Source: Luteimonas deserti
GTDB taxonomy: Bacteria; Pseudomonadota; Gammaproteobacteria; Xanthomonadales; Xanthomonadaceae
Length of the DNA stretch: 64,000 bases
Direction: 5' to 3'
Assembly (NCBI RefSeq): GCF_013425765.1
Contig: NZ_JACCJZ010000017.1
Location: 124,001-188,000, forward strand
Shown here piece by piece: positions 8,565 through 16,219 of the stretch. Under the pieces are notes generated by a model that was given only the letters and a program-made list of their open reading frames with translations, searched no databases and was not told the origin of the DNA. Position 1 is the stretch's first letter. Each line of letters starts with the position of its first letter. The position numbers and the translations under genes are program-made.

Positions 8565-10406
8565 TCATGCAGGCTGCACGTCGAAGGCGATCGTCAGCCG
8601 CGCCTCGGGATCGTCGAAGGGCACGGTTCCGTGCCACACGTAGGAAGGAAACAGTGCGAGCCAACCCTGTCTGGGCTGGAGCACACGCCGGGGCGGCAGA
8701 TCCAGGCCCAGCTCCCGGGCCGGCTGGCCGAACTGGATCCAGCCTGCGTGCGCTCCCACGTCCGGACTCGCGTCGACGCTTGGAGGAAGCGCGACATAGA
8801 ACGCGGAACTCAACCAACCCTGGTCGTGGATGTGGTTCGTATGGCTGCCCGATGCGCGCAGGCGCACCGACCACGACCCCTTGTAGCGGATGTCCGCCCG
8901 TCTGCGCGCGAGAAACGGGTGGCGCGGGTCTTGCGGCAACGAGGCGAGCCAGCGCCTGATCGTCGTGCTCAATGCGAGCTGGGTTGCGCGAAGCACCTCG
9001 TCGTCACCGCCGAACAGCTGCCCGGCGGTCTGCGATCCGTTGCGAACGCTCTGGTGGACCCGCTGCCGGCTGATCGCGTGCATGCGCTCCAGCACCTCGC
9101 CGAGCGCAGCGAGAAACTCCGACTGGGTGGAAAAACCCGGCGGCGTATCGACCTGCACGAAGCCCACCAGCCGCTCGTAATCGTTGAGCCATGTTTCGCG
9201 CGGGTCGTCGAACAGGCGCCAGACGGTCCCCATGTGGGTCCACGCCTCCTGGTTCAGCGGATCGCGTTGCAGCGCGTGCGCCGCGCAGTCGCCCGCCTGA
9301 TCGAACCTGCCGGACTTGAGGGCGTGACGGGCGTAGGCATTGAGGAACTCGGGGCTGTCGCAGAGCGCGCGATGAGCCTCCGCGAAGCAGATCTCCGCCT
9401 GCGCATGTTCGCCGCGCAGCCCGAGCGCTTCGCCGGCGAACCAGCTCAGGACGGGATCCGACCCGGGGTGACCCGCGCTTCGACCGATCCGCTCGAGCAC
9501 TTCGTCCGCCCTCCCGGCACCCAGCAGCATGCGCAGGAACCGGATGCGCAGATGGACATTGCCGGGATGGCGGTCCACGGCGTCCCTGAAGGTGGCGAAC
9601 GGATCGTCGTCCACTCCCGCCGAAGCGCCAGCACCCTGCTCGAGCAGCAACTGGGTGAGCGTCTCCTGCCCCTGCACGAACTCCGGCTCGGCCCGCGCCA
9701 GGTCCAGCGCCCCGATGAGTGCGGCATCCGTTTCTCCGGAGTCGTCGAGGACACCGTTGATGACATCGTGGAGCTCCGGGCCCTTATACCCCAGCTCGCG
9801 TGCGCGGTAGAGGCACTCGAGGGCGTCGCGCGTGCGGCCCGTCAGGCGCAGGCAGACGCCGAGATTGATCCAGGCGCCTGCGGATTCCGGCGCGCATGCC
9901 GTGGCCCTGCGGAACGCGGCTGAGGCTTCATCGAGACGGTCCGACGCCCGCAACGCGTTGCCGAGTCCATGCCAGGCGACCGCTGAAGCAGGCTGCAGGA
10001 CGGTCGCCCGCTCGAACGCGTTGCAGGCCCGAGCCGTATCGCCGAGCTGAAGCGACACGAGGCCCAGCTGCGTGACCACCGGCCCGGTCGCCGGTGCCGC
10101 GGCGAGAACATCGCGCGCCGTCTCGAGCCGACCGTTCTGCGCGAGCCACGCCGCAAACTCCAGCGTCCATGTCTGGTGGCCGGGCACCAGGGCGAGGGCG
10201 GCGCGATACGCGCGCTCCGCGCCGTCGGCATCGCCTGCAGCGGCGAGCACCCGTCCCAGCACCTGCTGCGCCTCGGCCGAGAAGGGGGCGGCCTGTGCAC
10301 TCGTCCGGGCCTCGACGACCGCATCTCGCAAGCGGCCGTCGCGCAGGTGCGCCAGCGCCGTCTGCAACCGGCGCGTGAGCTCGGCTCCCGGTTCCGGAAC
10401 GGACAC
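8565..10406 (-). CDS. TPR protein with C-terminal putative 2OG-Fe(II) oxygenase domain
   Basis: 613 residues in two parts. Residues 1 to about 400 are tetratricopeptide-like helical repeats rich in A/L/G (for example AWHGLGNALRASDRLDEA and AWINLGVCLRLTGRTRDA). The last 200 residues resemble the putative 2-oxoglutarate/Fe(II) oxygenase module often fused to TPRs. Its iron ligands would be H and D of HIHDQGW and the distal H of YVWHGTVPF, with the R of ARLTIAFD binding 2-oxoglutarate. The likely role is oxidation of a protein or peptide held by the repeats; the substrate is unknown. The gene lies 6 bp downstream of rluB on the same strand and is probably co-transcribed with scpA-scpB-rluB. Confidence 0.75.
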   Translation of the reverse strand: MSVPEPGAELTRRLQTALAHLRDGRLRDAVVEARTSAQAAPFSAEAQQVLGRVLAAAGDADGAERAYRAALALVPGHQTWTLEFAAWLAQNGRLETARDVLAAAPATGPVVTQLGLVSLQLGDTARACNAFERATVLQPASAVAWHGLGNALRASDRLDEASAAFRRATACAPESAGAWINLGVCLRLTGRTRDALECLYRARELGYKGPELHDVINGVLDDSGETDAALIGALDLARAEPEFVQGQETLTQLLLEQGAGASAGVDDDPFATFRDAVDRHPGNVHLRIRFLRMLLGAGRADEVLERIGRSAGHPGSDPVLSWFAGEALGLRGEHAQAEICFAEAHRALCDSPEFLNAYARHALKSGRFDQAGDCAAHALQRDPLNQEAWTHMGTVWRLFDDPRETWLNDYERLVGFVQVDTPPGFSTQSEFLAALGEVLERMHAISRQRVHQSVRNGSQTAGQLFGGDDEVLRATQLALSTTIRRWLASLPQDPRHPFLARRRADIRYKGSWSVRLRASGSHTNHIHDQGWLSSAFYVALPPSVDASPDVGAHAGWIQFGQPARELGLDLPPRRVLQPRQGWLALFPSYVWHGTVPFDDPEARLTIAFDVQPA

Positions 10407-10412
10407 GTGGGC

Positions 10413-12050
10413 TCAGCGGTTCCCGCCGCGCGGACCGCGATTGCCACCGCCCGGCGGACGGCCGCCCGGACCGCGGTTGCCGCCGCCCGGCGCGCCGCCC
10501 GGGCCACGACCGCCACCCGGACCACGGGCACCGCCGCCGGGTCCGCGTCCCGCGGCGCCCTTTGATGGAGGCCGGTTGCCGCCGCCCGGACGCGGTCCTC
10601 TCGGCGCCGCATTGGGATTGAAGCTGCCCGGATTGGCGTGGTCGGACGGGAAGCTGGGCGCACTGTCCGGATGTCCGTACGGCGCGCGCGGACGACCGGC
10701 CCCGCCACCGCCCGCCGGACGCGACGCCCACGGTCCCTGGCCGCCACCGCGCGGGGCCTGGCCGGCCCCGCCACCGGGGCCGCGCTTCTTGGCGCCGGCG
10801 CCGGATCCGCCATAGGGTTTCTTGGGGCCACGGCCATCGGCGTTGCGATGGCCGGTCGGGCCGGTCTCGACGCCGTCGGGCACGTACCAGCTGCGGAATG
10901 CCGCCGGGTTGCCCTCCGGCAACCCGCGTGCGCCGGTGTCCTTGCGCTGCTTGAAGGGCTTCTGCGACTGGCGAGCGGCCGCGTCGCCACTGACCGTGAG
11001 GCCCCCGTGCGGCTTGCGCGGACCGCCACGGCCGCGGCCGCGATCCTCGCGCACGTTGTCGAAACGACGCAGCTCGCGGCCTTCGTCGGCACCGCTGTTG
11101 TGACCGTTGACGTAGGCCTTGCCGGTGCCGCCCTTGCCCAGGTGCACGGTGGACTTGGCCGCCTTGCGCTGGCCGATCACAGGCTGCAGGGTCAAGGCCG
11201 GGGGCGGGCCTTCTTCCAGCTTGAGCGAGGTGCGCAGCTCCTCGACCTGCGCGGCCGGAAGTTCCTGCGACTGGCCGCGCAGCAGCGGCTGCGGCAGCAC
11301 GACGTTGCCGTAGCGCACGCGCTTGAGGCGGCTGACCTGGCAGCCCTGCGATTCCCACAGCCGGCGCACCTCTCGGTTGCGGCCTTCCTTCAGCAGCACC
11401 TGGTACCAGTCGTGCGAATCGGTGCCGCCGATGCGCTCGATCGCGTCGAACTTGGCCGGGCCGTCCTCCAGCGCGACGCCGCGACGCAGGCGGTCGACGA
11501 TCTTGTCCGACACCGCGTCTTCGCCTTCCGGCGCGCGCACGCGGCACACATACTCGCGCTCGACCTCGTAGGAGGGATGCATCATCGCGTTGGCGAGTTC
11601 GCCGTCGGTGGTGAGCAGCAGCAGACCGGTGGTGTTGATGTCGAGCCGGCCGATCGCGATCCAGCGCGCGCCCTTGAGCGCGGGCAGGGCTTCGAAGATG
11701 GTCGGCCGGCCCTCGGGATCCTCGCGCGTGGTCACCTCGCCCTCGGGCTTGTTGTAGATCAGCATGCGCGCCGGCTCGGTCAGGGCGCTGGCCACGAAGA
11801 CCTTGCCGTCGAGCTCGACCCGATCGCCGGCCTTGATCGACATGCCTGTCTGCGCCGGTTCGCCGTTGACCTTGATGAGGCCGTCGGCGATGCGCTGCTC
11901 GAGCGCGCGGCGCGAGCCGAGGCCGGCCTGCGCGAGCACCTTGTGCAAGCGCTCTTCGAGCGGCGGCGTGGCGTCAGCCGCGGGCGCGTCGCCGCGCTTG
12001 AGCGACAGCGGGCTGCGGGGGGTCTTGTCGGGGGGATTGCGTTGCGTCAT
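10413..12050 (-). CDS. rluB: 23S rRNA pseudouridine synthase RluB with long Gly/Pro/Arg-rich tail
   Basis: Pseudouridylates position 2605 (E. coli numbering) of 23S rRNA. An S4 domain lies at about residues 32-85. The catalytic motif GRLDINTTGLLLLT has its nucleophilic Asp at 137, and KEGRNREVRRL follows. The core ends near residue 275. About 270 further residues form a low-complexity tail, basic and then rich in GPGGG/PRGGNR units, far longer than in E. coli RluB (291 residues in all) and probably RNA-binding. The start overlaps the scpB stop by 4 bp (ATGA), so translation is coupled. Confidence 0.93.
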   Translation of the reverse strand: MTQRNPPDKTPRSPLSLKRGDAPAADATPPLEERLHKVLAQAGLGSRRALEQRIADGLIKVNGEPAQTGMSIKAGDRVELDGKVFVASALTEPARMLIYNKPEGEVTTREDPEGRPTIFEALPALKGARWIAIGRLDINTTGLLLLTTDGELANAMMHPSYEVEREYVCRVRAPEGEDAVSDKIVDRLRRGVALEDGPAKFDAIERIGGTDSHDWYQVLLKEGRNREVRRLWESQGCQVSRLKRVRYGNVVLPQPLLRGQSQELPAAQVEELRTSLKLEEGPPPALTLQPVIGQRKAAKSTVHLGKGGTGKAYVNGHNSGADEGRELRRFDNVREDRGRGRGGPRKPHGGLTVSGDAAARQSQKPFKQRKDTGARGLPEGNPAAFRSWYVPDGVETGPTGHRNADGRGPKKPYGGSGAGAKKRGPGGGAGQAPRGGGQGPWASRPAGGGGAGRPRAPYGHPDSAPSFPSDHANPGSFNPNAAPRGPRPGGGNRPPSKGAAGRGPGGGARGPGGGRGPGGAPGGGNRGPGGRPPGGGNRGPRGGNR

Positions 12051-12976
12051 GAGGTGCTCCGGTCGCTGTCGCCGTCCGCGGCGAGGGCGTCGTCTGGTTC
12101 AAGGTGCCGGTCGCCGGGATCGGCGTCCGTATCGGGATGCTGCGGGTCCACGCCGTCGTCAGCGGCGTCGTAGGGGGTGGGAAGCTCGTGTCCGGCGGTG
12201 TCGGGTGCACCTGCATCGGTGTCGGCGCGTGCGTCGTCGATGCCTTGAAGCGGCGCGGTATCCGGTGCGGTTTCCGGGCCGGCCTCCGCCGTCGAAGGCG
12301 AACCGTCGATGGCCGCGTTGTCGGCCGGATGCGTCGCCGGCACTCCACTGGCGATGCCGCCGACACCGCGGTCGTCGGGACGACCATCGCCATCGCCGAG
12401 GTCATCACGGGTATCGGCACCGGCCAGCCGGAGTTGCGGGTCGAGCTCGGCGAAATCCTTGAGCTCCGACAGCGGCGGCAGTTCGTCGAGGCGCTTGAGG
12501 CCGAAGTAGTCGAGGAAACCCTTGGTCGTGCCCAGCAGTTCGGGGCGACCGGGCATGTCGCGATGGCCGACGACACGGATCCACTCGCGCTCTTCCAAGG
12601 CCTTGATGATGTTGCTGTTCGTCGCCACGCCGCGGACCTGCTCGATCTCGCCGCGGGTGATCGGCTGGCGGTAGGCGATCAGCGCCAGGGTCTCCAGCGT
12701 GGCCCGCGTGTAGCGGGTCTGACGTTCGGTCCACAGCCGGCTCACCCAGCCGTGGACGTCGTGCCTGACCTGGTAGCGCCAGCCAGAGGCCAGCTCGACC
12801 AGTTCCACGCCGCGATCGGCGCAGGCCGCCTGCAGCTCCTCCAGCGCCTGGCGGAGGCTGCCGTCCGGCGCGGGCTCGTCCAGCGTGAAGAGTGCGCCTA
12901 GCTGCGCGAGCGTCAGCGGCTGTGTGGAGGCCAGCAGGGCAGCCTCGACGATTCGGTTGATGAACGTCTGGTCCAT
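12047..12976 (-). CDS. scpB: segregation and condensation protein B
   Basis: Winged-helix kleisin-binding subunit of the SMC-ScpAB condensin. The conserved TLETLALIAYRQPITRGEIE and VATNSNIIKALEEREWI segments occupy the middle of the protein, and the TTKGFLDYFGL segment closes the conserved region near residue 160. The remaining 130 or so residues are an acidic D/A/T-rich tail without structure cues, common in xanthomonads. It sits between scpA (50 bp upstream) and rluB (4-bp overlap). Its SMC partner is encoded at 36256-39768. Confidence 0.95.
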   Translation of the reverse strand: MDQTFINRIVEAALLASTQPLTLAQLGALFTLDEPAPDGSLRQALEELQAACADRGVELVELASGWRYQVRHDVHGWVSRLWTERQTRYTRATLETLALIAYRQPITRGEIEQVRGVATNSNIIKALEEREWIRVVGHRDMPGRPELLGTTKGFLDYFGLKRLDELPPLSELKDFAELDPQLRLAGADTRDDLGDGDGRPDDRGVGGIASGVPATHPADNAAIDGSPSTAEAGPETAPDTAPLQGIDDARADTDAGAPDTAGHELPTPYDAADDGVDPQHPDTDADPGDRHLEPDDALAADGDSDRSTS

Positions 12977-13026
12977 TCGGTTCGGTGGGCTCGGGACTCA
13001 GGAATGGCGGGGGCGGGCGGACGGCG

Positions 13027-13932
13027 TCATGGCGACTCGGGCACGTCGTCGTCGAACTCGCTGGAGAACGCACTCGGCGGCGCACCGCCCTCGGCATCCG
13101 CCAGCGACTTGATGTAGATCGGCGCGAGAGGCGCCTCCTGCACGATGTCGAGCAGGCGTTCCTTGGTCAGCTCGAGCACCGACAGGAAGGTCACCACCAC
13201 GCCGAGGCGGCCTTCGGTCGGATCGAACAGCGTTTCGAAGCGATGGAAGTGGCCGCCGGCGAGCCGGGTCAGGACCTCGCCCATGCGCTGGCGCACGCTG
13301 AGCGCATCGCGCCGGATCGCATGGCCGGTGAACAGCTCGGCGCGCTTGAGCACGTCGTGCAGGGCCAGCAGCATCTCGCGCAGGTCCACTGGCGGCGGCT
13401 CTCGGGAGATGTCGCGATCGGGCAGGGCCACCTGCGCCGGAACGGTGTCCCGGTCCTGGCGCGGCAGCCGATCGAGATCCTCGGCGGCCTGCTTGAAGCG
13501 TTCGTATTCCTGGAGCCGGCGTACGAGCTCGGCGCGCGGATCGCCGTCCTCGTCCTCGTCCAGCACGGGCCGCGGCAACAGCATCCGCGACTTGATCTCC
13601 GCGAGGATCGCGGCCATCACCAGGTATTCGGCCGCCAGTTCGAAGCGCAGCTCCTGCATCACCCCGATGTAGTCGACGTACTGCCGGGTGATGTCGGCGA
13701 CGGGGATGTCGAGGATGTCGAGATTCTGTCGCCGGATCAGATAGAGCAGCAGGTCCAGCGGCCCCTCGAACGCCTCCAGAATCACTTCCAGCGCGTCGGG
13801 CGGGATGTACAGGTCCTGCGGAATCTGCAGGACGGGCTGTCCGTGCACGAGCGCCAGCGGCATCTCCTGCTGCTGCGGCGACGGCGCAGCCTGGCCGGCC
13901 GGCGCGGAAGCGTCGGAAGCGGGCTGGCTCAT
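13027..13932 (-). CDS. scpA: segregation and condensation protein A (kleisin)
   Basis: Kleisin subunit that bridges the SMC heads in bacterial condensin and acts in chromosome organisation. FEGPLDLLLYLIRRQNLDILDIPVADIT, the hallmark N-terminal SMC-neck-binding segment, is present at about residues 54-80. EYLVMAAILAEIKSRMLLP follows, and the C-terminal winged-helix part contains VTFLSVLELTKER. The first 40 residues are a Q/A/S-rich extension. It is the first gene of scpA-scpB-rluB-(TPR/oxygenase). Confidence 0.95.
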   Translation of the reverse strand: MSQPASDASAPAGQAAPSPQQQEMPLALVHGQPVLQIPQDLYIPPDALEVILEAFEGPLDLLLYLIRRQNLDILDIPVADITRQYVDYIGVMQELRFELAAEYLVMAAILAEIKSRMLLPRPVLDEDEDGDPRAELVRRLQEYERFKQAAEDLDRLPRQDRDTVPAQVALPDRDISREPPPVDLREMLLALHDVLKRAELFTGHAIRRDALSVRQRMGEVLTRLAGGHFHRFETLFDPTEGRLGVVVTFLSVLELTKERLLDIVQEAPLAPIYIKSLADAEGGAPPSAFSSEFDDDVPESP

Positions 13933-14317
13933 GCAGGTCGCGGCCGCGGGGGCGCGCTCGGAAACGGAATCACGAATGGGGCATCACTGCGGTCGGGACA
14001 TGGCGACGGGACGGCGGGCGCTCTGGCACGGGTCCGGATCGGTGCGCGGCCTGGGCCGGCGCGGGAACAGCGGGTACTGCGAACGTCTGCAGCCGGATGC
14101 CATGCACGAAACGCGACTGCTGGGACAGTGCGGGGATCGGAAAGGCGTCGGGCCGGGCCGGTGGGGTGACCGCTGCAGGCGGGCGCGAACTGCGCGCCGC
14201 TGCGGAAAACTTGGCCGGGAATGCTGTCACACAGGGTACGCGCAGCGCCGGGGCGCTGTCCAGCAGGCGCGCCTGTGCCGGCCGACCTAAACTTCCGCGG
14301 TGCGAAGGAGACTGGCG
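13933..14317. other. 385-bp divergent intergenic region (scpA / YciI-like)
   Basis: It must hold the promoters of the minus-strand scpA operon and of the plus-strand YciI-like gene. I see no gene and no clear -35/-10 pair. AAGGAG at 14305-14310 is the ribosome binding site of the downstream gene. Confidence 0.5.
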
Positions 14318-14620
14318 ATGATGTGGTACGCGATCGAAGGACACGATGGGCCGGACGTGCTGGACCGACGCCTGGAGGCGCGCCCCGCGCACCTGGCACG
14401 GTTGCTCGCCCTGCGCGAGACGGGGCGTCTGCTGCTGGCGGGCCCGTGCCCGGCGATCGACGCCGAGGATCCGGGGCCCGCGGGCTACACGGGCAGCATC
14501 GTGATCGCCGCCTTCGATTCGCTGGCCGACGCGCGCGCCTGGGCCGATGCGGACCCCTATGTCGACGCGGGTGTGTACACGCATGTCGACGTACGCCCGT
14601 TCCGCCCGGTCCTGCCCTGA
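14318..14620 (+). CDS. YciI-like protein
   Basis: 100-residue YciI-family protein. It begins [11 protein letters not shown], the usual family start with the conserved His-Asp pair (GHDG), followed by [22 protein letters not shown] and the [11 protein letters not shown] segment. YciI proteins are small alpha/beta ferredoxin-like dimers with a His-Asp pair that may be catalytic; their physiological role is generally unclear. In many Proteobacteria the gene lies beside scpAB or the septation genes, as here. AAGGAG 7 nt before ATG 14318 sets the start; GTG at 14300 is less likely. Confidence 0.88.
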   Translation: MMWYAIEGHDGPDVLDRRLEARPAHLARLLALRETGRLLLAGPCPAIDAEDPGPAGYTGSIVIAAFDSLADARAWADADPYVDAGVYTHVDVRPFRPVLP

Positions 14621-14855
14621 CGCGGTGCGGATGGGCGAGGGCTGCCCGGAACGGACGCCTCTGCGTGGAGCGGAGCCGACTCGTATACGCGGCGGGCTGC
14701 CGGCGCGTTCAACGCGCGACATGCGCCTCGTATGGGTGCCGCATCCGACCCCTTGCGAGCACCGCGCGAGATGCGGCGGGTGGCAGGGCGTGGCCTGCGG
14801 CTGGCGGAAAGGCCGCCCGCTGCTGCAGTGCAATATCCGTCATGTGACATTTTGT

Positions 14856-14884
14856 TTGCATAAGTGACCTGGAAACGCTTACAT
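14856..14884 (+). promoter_or_regulatory. lacI promoter with overlapping cre-like operator
   Basis: TGGAAACGCTTACA at 14870-14883 fits a LacI-family palindromic operator of the cre type (TGWAAACGNTTWCA, one mismatch). It overlaps a possible promoter, TTGCAT (14856-14861), 17 nt, then TTACAT (14879-14884). The same arrangement, including the identical string GACCTG-AAACGCTTACAT around the box, recurs at 34879-34907. It suggests autoregulation of lacI. Confidence 0.7.
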
Positions 14885-14910
14885 TCGCGTGCGAAATCGG
14901 GAGCGTGCGG

Positions 14911-15930
14911 ATGGGCGTGACCATCAAGGATGTCGCCAAAGCAGCCAGCGTCTCGGTCGCCACCGTGTCGCGGGCGCTCAATGGTCACCAGAACGTGGCC
15001 GAGGCGGTCCGTCAACGCGTGCTCGATGCGGCCTCCGCGCTCCGCTACAGCCCGCACCACGCCGCCCGCAGCCTGAGCAGCCGACGCACCCAGACCGTGG
15101 GCGTCGTGCTGCCGGATCTCCACGGCGAGTTCTTCTCCGAACTGATGCGCGGCATCGACCAGGTCGCGCGGGCGCACGGTCTGCACCTGCTCGTATCGAG
15201 CTACCACGGCAATCCGGTGGAGCAGGGCGCCGCCTTGCGCGCGATGCGCGGGCGGGTGGATGGCCTGCTGCTGCTGTCGCCCTATGTCCACGATGCCGAC
15301 TTCCTCACGAGCAACGTCGACGACAGCCTGCCCCTGGTGCTGATGAACAGCGCCGGCCCCGTGGAGCGTCCGTCGATCGGGATCGACAACTACACGGGTG
15401 CGCGCGCGATGGTGCGGCATCTCGTTGCGCTCGGACACCGGCGCATCGCGTTCATCGGCGGACCTGTCGACAACGATGACGCGCGTGAGCGTCTGCGCGG
15501 CTACCGCGACGCGCTGGACGCAGCGGATCCGGCCTTGGCCCTCTGGGAACTCCCGGGCGAGTTCGACGAAGCTTCGGGTCACCGCGCGGGTCAGGCGCTG
15601 CTCTCGATGGACGAGCGGCCGGATGCCGTGTTCGCGGCCAACGACACGATGGCCATCGGTTGCATCTATGCGCTGCGACGCGGCGGAGTGCGCACCCCTG
15701 ACGATATTGCGGTGGTCGGTTTCGACGACATTCCGCTTGCACGCTACGTTCACCCATCGCTCACGACGATGCGCGTCGACATCGCTGAACTGGGGGCACG
15801 CGCATTGCGGGCCCTGCTCGATCCGCCTGCAACCGGCACCCAGATGCCGGTGCCGTCGAAGGGTCTGCAGCCCGTTCTCGTGGTGCGCGAATCCTGCGGT
15901 GGTGGAGGCATGCGAACACCGGCCGATTGA
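14911..15930 (+). CDS. LacI-family transcriptional regulator of sugar uptake
   Basis: 339-residue regulator. The N-terminal helix-turn-helix reads VTIKDVAKAASVSVATVSRA with the hinge region following, very close to the CcpA/GalR pattern. A periplasmic-binding-like effector domain follows (TVGVVLPDLHGEFFSELMRG, RIAFIGGP, DAVFAANDTMAIG, VVGFDDIP). ATG 14911 is chosen because GGGAG at 14899-14903 lies 7 nt before it; GTG at 14905 has no room for a ribosome site. Cre-like boxes occur before this gene, before the glycosidase/ABC operon (19266) and before the distant ATPase gene (34893). It is therefore probably the local repressor of oligosaccharide import, with a sugar or sugar phosphate as inducer. 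Confidence 0.92.
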   Translation: MGVTIKDVAKAASVSVATVSRALNGHQNVAEAVRQRVLDAASALRYSPHHAARSLSSRRTQTVGVVLPDLHGEFFSELMRGIDQVARAHGLHLLVSSYHGNPVEQGAALRAMRGRVDGLLLLSPYVHDADFLTSNVDDSLPLVLMNSAGPVERPSIGIDNYTGARAMVRHLVALGHRRIAFIGGPVDNDDARERLRGYRDALDAADPALALWELPGEFDEASGHRAGQALLSMDERPDAVFAANDTMAIGCIYALRRGGVRTPDDIAVVGFDDIPLARYVHPSLTTMRVDIAELGARALRALLDPPATGTQMPVPSKGLQPVLVVRESCGGGGMRTPAD

Positions 15931-16219
15931 TCGAACTGCAGCTGGAGCCTTGGGAGGGGATCTGGATGAAGACGTGGTGGCGCCGCGACGCGCCTGCCTT
16001 GGCGACGGGTGAGCGGCCTGCGCGGCGCCGTGCCTGTCCGGCCGGCCTCGCTCTCCGGTGTCCCGCATCCCGGCCCGGTGGCCGCCCGGCGTCCAACCGC
16101 CCATCCGCACCTTTCACGGAGCTGCGCGCCCGCATGGAGCGACGTCGCATTGCCGCTGTCCGCCGGTTCCCTTGACCGGCTCCCGATTTCCACCTCTTTC
16201 CAATTCCAGTGAGAACTCC

